A stretch of 16,713 nt of DNA. Source: Conexibacteraceae bacterium. Its GTDB lineage: Bacteria > Actinomycetota > Thermoleophilia > Solirubrobacterales > Solirubrobacteraceae. The stretch is from contig WQWK01000011.1 in the NCBI GenBank assembly GCA_009785395.1, positions 1-16,713 on the forward strand, read 5' to 3'. Position numbers and translations under genes: made by a program. The notes under the pieces were generated by a model. That model was not told the origin of the DNA. It saw nothing but the letters and a program-made list of their open reading frames with translations, and did not search any database. Positions 13,827-16,713 of this stretch are shown here, piece by piece; positions within the stretch are counted from its first letter, which is position 1; every line of letters starts with the position of its first letter.

Positions 13827-13850
13827 ATGTGACCAATAGGGGCTTTGACG
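13802..13850. promoter_or_regulatory. 49-bp imperfect palindrome centred on the AbiEi/DUF559 start codon
   Basis: Paired blocks, symmetrical about base 13826, are CGTCAA (13802-13807) with TTGACG (13845-13850), GCCCCTA (13809-13815) with TAGGGGC (13837-13843), and GTCAC (13819-13823) with GTGAC (13829-13833): 18 of 24 positions pair. The centre CATAT contains the start codon. The left half is coding (codons 1-9). It could be a protein-binding operator or an mRNA hairpin hiding the start; its role is inferred. Confidence 0.5.
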
Positions 13851-13910
13851 GCGCCAAATTGACCCCCCCGCCCCGCCGGGAGCCCAGCCAAACCCCGCTA
13901 CTTGCGAGAA

Positions 13911-14747
13911 CTACCTTCGCGAAGCGAGCTTTTTCAAAGCAAGCGAGCCCAAAACGACCCGGTAGGCCGCGAACGGCCACAGCGGCCGGTCGCGCTCGAC
14001 CAGCTTGATCAAAGGCGTCGCGCCCAGCGTCGAGACAAAAGACGCGGCAGCCCCGACCATGAACGGCGCCGCCGCGCCCTCGGGCATTCCGCGCTGCCAC
14101 AGCCGCAACAGCTTCAAGGAGGTGGCCCCGCCGATCACGGGCAACGCGACATGACGCGAGAGCCGCTCAGCGTCAACCCGAGCGAAGCGCCGCGCCCGCG
14201 CCGCCGTCAGCGTCGCGCCGTTGCGCGACACCCCCGGGAACAACGCGCACGCCTGCGCGATCCCGAGCCAAAGTCCATCCACAGGCAGAGCCTCATCAAA
14301 CACACGCTCCTGCGGCTCACGGTCGGCCACACCCATCACAACAGCCCCGGCGATCAACCCCACGGCGATCGTGCCCGGCCTGCCGAGGAACCGCTCGATG
14401 GGACGCTCCAGGGCGAACCCGACGATCACGGGCGGCAGCAGCGACAGGGCCACCACCAAGCCCGAATCCACATCAACATCACGCGCCGCCTCCAACACCT
14501 CATCGCGCAGCATCACCACGAGGCCAAGCGCGGTGCCGGCGTGCAGCGCCACCTCGAAGGCCTTGCGCACCTCGGGATCGGCGGAGACGCCGTCCCAGCC
14601 GGCCAGCCATGGCACCAGTTCGACGTGCCCGGACGATGAGATCGGCAGCAGCTCGGCCGGGCCGTGCATCAGGCCGAGCGCGAGCGCTCGCCCAAGCACC
14701 CCGGCCCGTCCGGCCGGGGGTTTCGGCCCCCGGCCACCAGCTCCCAT
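13911..14747 (-). CDS. uppP: Undecaprenyl-diphosphatase (UppP/BacA family)
   Basis: 278 residues from ATG 14747, which overlaps the dedA stop as TGATG. An alternative GTG at 14699 would start MLGRALALGLMHG, a better match to the usual family N-terminus, and would leave a strong hairpin (14712-14735) untranslated. Family motifs: GLMHGPAELLPISSSGH (E32, H41 in the long form) and ALFPGVSRNGATLTAARARRF, with about seven hydrophobic membrane segments. The first conserved position of motif 1, often Glu or Gln, is His28 here. The enzyme dephosphorylates undecaprenyl diphosphate on the outer face, recycling the lipid carrier for peptidoglycan. Coupling with dedA supports a shared lipid-carrier role. 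An 84-bp spacer separates its stop from the DUF559 gene start. Confidence 0.92.
   Translation of the reverse strand: MGAGGRGPKPPAGRAGVLGRALALGLMHGPAELLPISSSGHVELVPWLAGWDGVSADPEVRKAFEVALHAGTALGLVVMLRDEVLEAARDVDVDSGLVVALSLLPPVIVGFALERPIERFLGRPGTIAVGLIAGAVVMGVADREPQERVFDEALPVDGLWLGIAQACALFPGVSRNGATLTAARARRFARVDAERLSRHVALPVIGGATSLKLLRLWQRGMPEGAAAPFMVGAAASFVSTLGATPLIKLVERDRPLWPFAAYRVVLGSLALKKLASRR
14712..14735 (-). repeat. Perfect 9-bp inverted repeat at the uppP 5' end
   Basis: On the minus strand GGCCGGGGG, loop CCGAAA, CCCCCGGCC. If uppP starts at ATG 14747 it codes GRG-PK-PPA; if it starts at GTG 14699 the hairpin sits 12 nt after the dedA stop and could act as a U-less terminator or attenuator. 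Confidence 0.6.
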
Positions 14748-15436
14748 CAGTCTGACGGCTGCGAGGAGGACTCGGGACGACGCAACGGGATCTCCGCCGG
14801 GCGGGTGGGACCGTTACCGCCGCGCCCGCGCCAGATGCGCACGATCCACCAGGCGAACGCGAGCACGATCAGCGCGACCACCGCGTAATCGACGTACTCG
14901 AGGTGGTGGCGCCACTGCGGCCACTGGCTGCCGACGGCCTTGCCGACCAGCGCCCAGCCTGCGATCCAGGGGGTGGAGCCGAGCGCCGCCATCGCGACGA
15001 ACCGACCGAACGGCATCCTCACCACGCCGGCCGCGTACGGAGGCGCCGAGCGGAACACCGGGATCAGCCGGGAGACAGCGACGGCGGGCGAGCCGTAGCG
15101 CTCGAACCAGCCGTGCGCCTGCGCGATCTTGGCCTCGTCGATATGGATCGGGCTGCCGCGCCGCGACAGCGCTTCGTGCAGGCCGTAATAGCCGATCGCG
15201 TAGGCGATGCTCGCGCCGAGTACGTCGCCGAGGATCCCGAAGATGATGATCCCGATCAGCGTCAGGTGGTGGGTATCGACCGAGAATCCGGCGAACAACA
15301 TCGTCGGCTCGGTTCCGGGCACGATGACCAGCTGGGACATCGCGATCAGCAGGGTCACGCCCGCGTAGCCGACGTGCTGGATGACGTGCGTGGCGAAGGT
15401 GACTAGGGAGTCTGTAACGGAGGCATCTATGAACAC
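14747..15436 (-). CDS. dedA: DedA-family membrane protein (SNARE-associated/VTT domain)
   Basis: 229 residues from GTG 15436. The frame extends to a GTG at 15514, but that would overlap the divergent aminotransferase start, and a TANNNT box sits 7 nt before GTG 15436. About five to six hydrophobic segments are present. The conserved region reads VPGTEPTMLFAGFS, then AHGWFERYGSPAVAVSRLIPVFRSAPPYAAGVVRMPFGRFVAMAALGSTPWIAGW, the family signature with the essential Arg residues in xxSRLIPVFRS and the AG motif. A basic C-terminal tail (RIWRGRGGNG) is cytoplasmic. DedA-family members (UptA) are established undecaprenyl-phosphate transporters, so with the overlapping uppP (TGATG at 14745-14749) the pair could dephosphorylate and flip the carrier back. 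Substrate assignment here is inference. Confidence 0.9.
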   Translation of the reverse strand: MFIDASVTDSLVTFATHVIQHVGYAGVTLLIAMSQLVIVPGTEPTMLFAGFSVDTHHLTLIGIIIFGILGDVLGASIAYAIGYYGLHEALSRRGSPIHIDEAKIAQAHGWFERYGSPAVAVSRLIPVFRSAPPYAAGVVRMPFGRFVAMAALGSTPWIAGWALVGKAVGSQWPQWRHHLEYVDYAVVALIVLAFAWWIVRIWRGRGGNGPTRPAEIPLRRPESSSQPSD

Positions 15437-15443
15437 GCGCCGG

Positions 15444-15449
15444 AGTGTA
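15444..15449 (-). promoter_or_regulatory. -10 box for leaderless dedA transcript
   Basis: TACACT (minus strand) fits TANNNT and lies 7 nt before GTG 15436, putting the expected transcription start at or next to the start codon. There is no Shine-Dalgarno. The -35 region is not clear (GACAAA about 18 nt upstream). Confidence 0.5.
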
Positions 15450-15478
15450 GGGTCGCCGCGCGCGAATTTGTCTCCGTC

Positions 15479-15484
15479 TAAGGT
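15479..15484 (+). promoter_or_regulatory. -10 box for leaderless aminotransferase transcript
   Basis: TAAGGT fits TANNNT and lies 7 nt before ATG 15492, with no Shine-Dalgarno in between, predicting a leaderless mRNA. This supports ATG 15492 over the upstream in-frame ATG at 15429. No obvious -35. Confidence 0.5.
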
Positions 15485-15491
15485 CGTTCTT

Positions 15492-16604
15492 ATGTCCGTA
15501 CCTCTGTTTGACACTGAAACCCCGCTCGCGCCGCTGCGAGCGACGGTCCTCGAGCGCGTTGCCGCGGTGATCGATCAAGGCCGCTTCATCCTCGGTCCCG
15601 AGGTCAAGGCCTTCGAGCAGGAACTCGCCGGATACGTCGGCGCCGGGCACGCGATCGGCGTCGCCAACGGCACCGACGCGCTGACGATCGCCGCCCGCGC
15701 GCTCGGCGTCGAGCCGGGCGATGAGGTCGTCCTGCCGGCGTTCACCTTCTACGCGACCGCCGAGGCGATCGCCGCGATGGGCGCCACACCCGTCTTCTGC
15801 GACATCGACCGCGACACCCGCAACATCACCGCCGAGACCGTCAGGGCAGCGCTGACACCCCGGACCAAGGCGATCGTCGCCGTCGACCTGTTCGGCATGC
15901 CGGCCGAGATCCCCGCGATCCGCGACGCCACCGGCCTGCCGGTGATCGAGGACGCCGCACAGGCGCTCGGCGCCAGCCTCGGCGGCGTCAAGGCCGGTGC
16001 CCTGGGCGACATCGCGACCTTCTCCTTCTACCCGTCGAAGAACCTTGGCGCGTTCGGCGACGGCGGCGCGATCACGACCGCGGACGACGCGCTCGCCGAG
16101 CGCGTGCGCGCCCTGCGCTTCCACGGCTCGCGCGACAAGCAGCATTTCGATTACGTCGGCTACAACTCGCGTCTCGACGAGATCCAAGCGGCGATCCTGC
16201 GCGTGCTGTTGCCGCACATCGACGCCTGGTGCGACGGCCGCCGCGCGGGCGCCCGGGCCTACATCGACGCGGGACTCGGGGAGCACCTTGTACTGGGTGG
16301 CGCCCCGCTTGGCGCCACCCCAGCTTGGCACCTGTATGTGGCCACTCACGCTGATGCCGACGCCAAGCTGAAGCTGCTCAACGATGCGGGCGTGCAGGCC
16401 CGGGCCTACTACCGGGTGCCGCTGCACCGCCAGCCGGCGATGCTGCCGTACGTCGAGCGGACCGCTGGCGGCAGGGCGCTCGAGCTGCCCGTCACCGAGG
16501 AGCTGGCACGGACCAACCTGGCGCTGCCGATCAGCCCGGTGTTCACGCGGGCGCAGGCGGATGAGGTCGTGGCGGCGCTCGCGGCGGCCGTAGTGGCGGC
16601 GTGA
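15492..16604 (+). CDS. DegT/DnrJ/EryC1 family PLP-dependent sugar aminotransferase
   Basis: 370 residues. Type I PLP fold: N-terminal DQGRFILGPEVKAFEQELAGYVG, cofactor-phosphate region GVANGTDALTIA, DEVVLPAFTFYATAEAIAAMGATPVFCDID, the cofactor-stacking PVIEDAAQALGA, and the Schiff-base Lys183 in FYPSKNLGAFGDGGAI, then LRFHGSRDKQHFDYVGYNSRLDEIQAAIL. These enzymes transfer an amino group to keto-sugar nucleotides for surface glycans or glycolipids; the exact sugar cannot be told. The start is ATG 15492 (begins MSVPLFDTETPLAPLRA); the open frame upstream to 15381 overlaps dedA and is excluded. Just before the conserved HLYV strand is an inverted repeat (16293-16323) with less G/C-ending codons. 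The stop overlaps the next gene's GTG (GTGA 16601-16604), so the two are coupled. Confidence 0.93.
   Translation: MSVPLFDTETPLAPLRATVLERVAAVIDQGRFILGPEVKAFEQELAGYVGAGHAIGVANGTDALTIAARALGVEPGDEVVLPAFTFYATAEAIAAMGATPVFCDIDRDTRNITAETVRAALTPRTKAIVAVDLFGMPAEIPAIRDATGLPVIEDAAQALGASLGGVKAGALGDIATFSFYPSKNLGAFGDGGAITTADDALAERVRALRFHGSRDKQHFDYVGYNSRLDEIQAAILRVLLPHIDAWCDGRRAGARAYIDAGLGEHLVLGGAPLGATPAWHLYVATHADADAKLKLLNDAGVQARAYYRVPLHRQPAMLPYVERTAGGRALELPVTEELARTNLALPISPVFTRAQADEVVAALAAAVVAA
16293..16323. repeat. Inverted repeat inside the aminotransferase gene
   Basis: GGGTGGCGCC (16295-16304) and GGCGCCACCC (16311-16320) are exact reverse complements around loop CCGCTT. CTG/CAG extends the stem if one C (within 16317-16321) is bulged. 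It codes LGGA-PL-GATP, ahead of the conserved HLYV. Arms of 10 bp are near chance level in such GC-rich DNA. Confidence 0.65.
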
Positions 16605-16713
16605 AGGTCTGGGTCGATCTCACCAACTCGCCGCACGTGCTCGTGCTGGCGCCGGTGATTCGCCGGCTCGAGCAGGCCGGGCACGAGGTCGAAGTCACCG
16701 CGCGCGACTTCGC
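16601..16713 (+). CDS. DUF354 family protein, glycosyltransferase-like (3' truncated by window edge)
   Basis: The GTG at 16601 overlaps the aminotransferase stop; the frame is open to the window end (37 residues visible). The sequence MKVWVDLTNSPHVLVLAPVI, followed by RRLEQAGHEVEVTARDF, matches the start of DUF354 proteins (usually I(D/N)xxNxPHV...F.P...L...GHEV.VTARD), a GT-B-like fold of about 340 residues found in surface-polysaccharide clusters. Substrate is unknown. Coupling to a sugar aminotransferase suggests a joint role in modifying a glycan. Only the first Rossmann-like strand and helix are seen, so the assignment rests on a short but characteristic stretch. Confidence 0.8.
   Translation, partial: MKVWVDLTNSPHVLVLAPVIRRLEQAGHEVEVTARDF

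Noticed and set aside
15381..15491. N-terminal extension of the aminotransferase (including ATG 15429)
   Set aside because: Overlaps dedA; no homology; the leaderless -10 and family length favour ATG 15492.
15523..15542. 7-bp inverted repeat CGCTCGC/GCGAGCG in the aminotransferase start
   Set aside because: Short arms, different phase from the other coding palindromes; expected by chance at this GC content.
14814..16427. 537-residue open frame on the minus strand across dedA and the aminotransferase
   Set aside because: It is antisense to two clear genes, Arg/Asp/Gly-rich without domain motifs, and typical of long spurious frames in GC-rich DNA.
1..16713. Search for tRNA, rRNA, CRISPR, IS elements, integrase or attachment sites
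   Set aside because: None seen: genes are packed with short spacers and no cloverleaf, spaced repeats or transposase-like proteins were recognised by eye.

Overview
The window is high-GC DNA with dense, tightly packed genes and strong G/C preference at third codon positions. An fhaA-fhaB-pstP-rodA-pbpA-pknB run like that of mycobacteria marks it as actinobacterial. The multi-pass membrane kinase, the AbiEi/DUF559 fusion and the general style of the genes suggest a deep-branching lineage such as Thermoleophilia/Solirubrobacterales, but that placement is inference from the sequence alone.

Region 1 (1-9991, + strand) is a cell-envelope signalling and wall-synthesis operon. It holds the 3' part of a Ser/Thr kinase with a polytopic membrane domain, then FhaA (DUF3662+FHA), FhaB (TM+FHA), a PP2C phosphatase with a TM anchor, a SEDS glycosyltransferase (RodA/FtsW), a class B penicillin-binding protein, PknB with four PASTA domains, and D-Ala-D-Ala ligase. 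Junctions are ATGA overlaps or very short gaps, so the genes are probably co-transcribed. Together they make the D-Ala-D-Ala precursor (Ddl), polymerise and cross-link peptidoglycan (RodA/PbpA), sense muropeptides (PknB PASTA), and pass the signal through phosphothreonine-binding FHA proteins, with the phosphatase resetting it.

Region 2 (9992-15436, - strand) converges on region 1. In transcription order it carries a DedA-family protein (undecaprenyl-phosphate flippase-type), UppP (undecaprenyl-diphosphatase), an AbiEi-like winged-helix/DUF559 nuclease-like fusion, PurM (AIR synthetase), and another Ser/Thr kinase whose extracytoplasmic part looks like a discoidin (F5/8 type C) beta-sandwich. 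The DedA-UppP pair fits recycling of the lipid carrier used by region 1.

Region 3 (15492-16713, + strand) diverges from dedA. It has a DegT/DnrJ/EryC1 sugar aminotransferase followed by the start of a DUF354 glycosyltransferase-like gene, pointing to surface-glycan synthesis.

Non-coding structure of interest: a 49-bp imperfect palindrome centred on the start codon of the AbiEi/DUF559 gene; back-to-back TANNNT boxes each 7 nt from a start codon (predicted leaderless transcripts); a convergent terminator-like region with a triplicated arm; several short tandem duplications between 6.6 and 10.1 kb, at gene junctions and inside genes, including a repeat in Ddl; and in-frame coding palindromes with two-codon loops. 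No tRNA, rRNA, CRISPR array, transposase or integrase was seen. No gene-free stretch exceeds about 85 bp.
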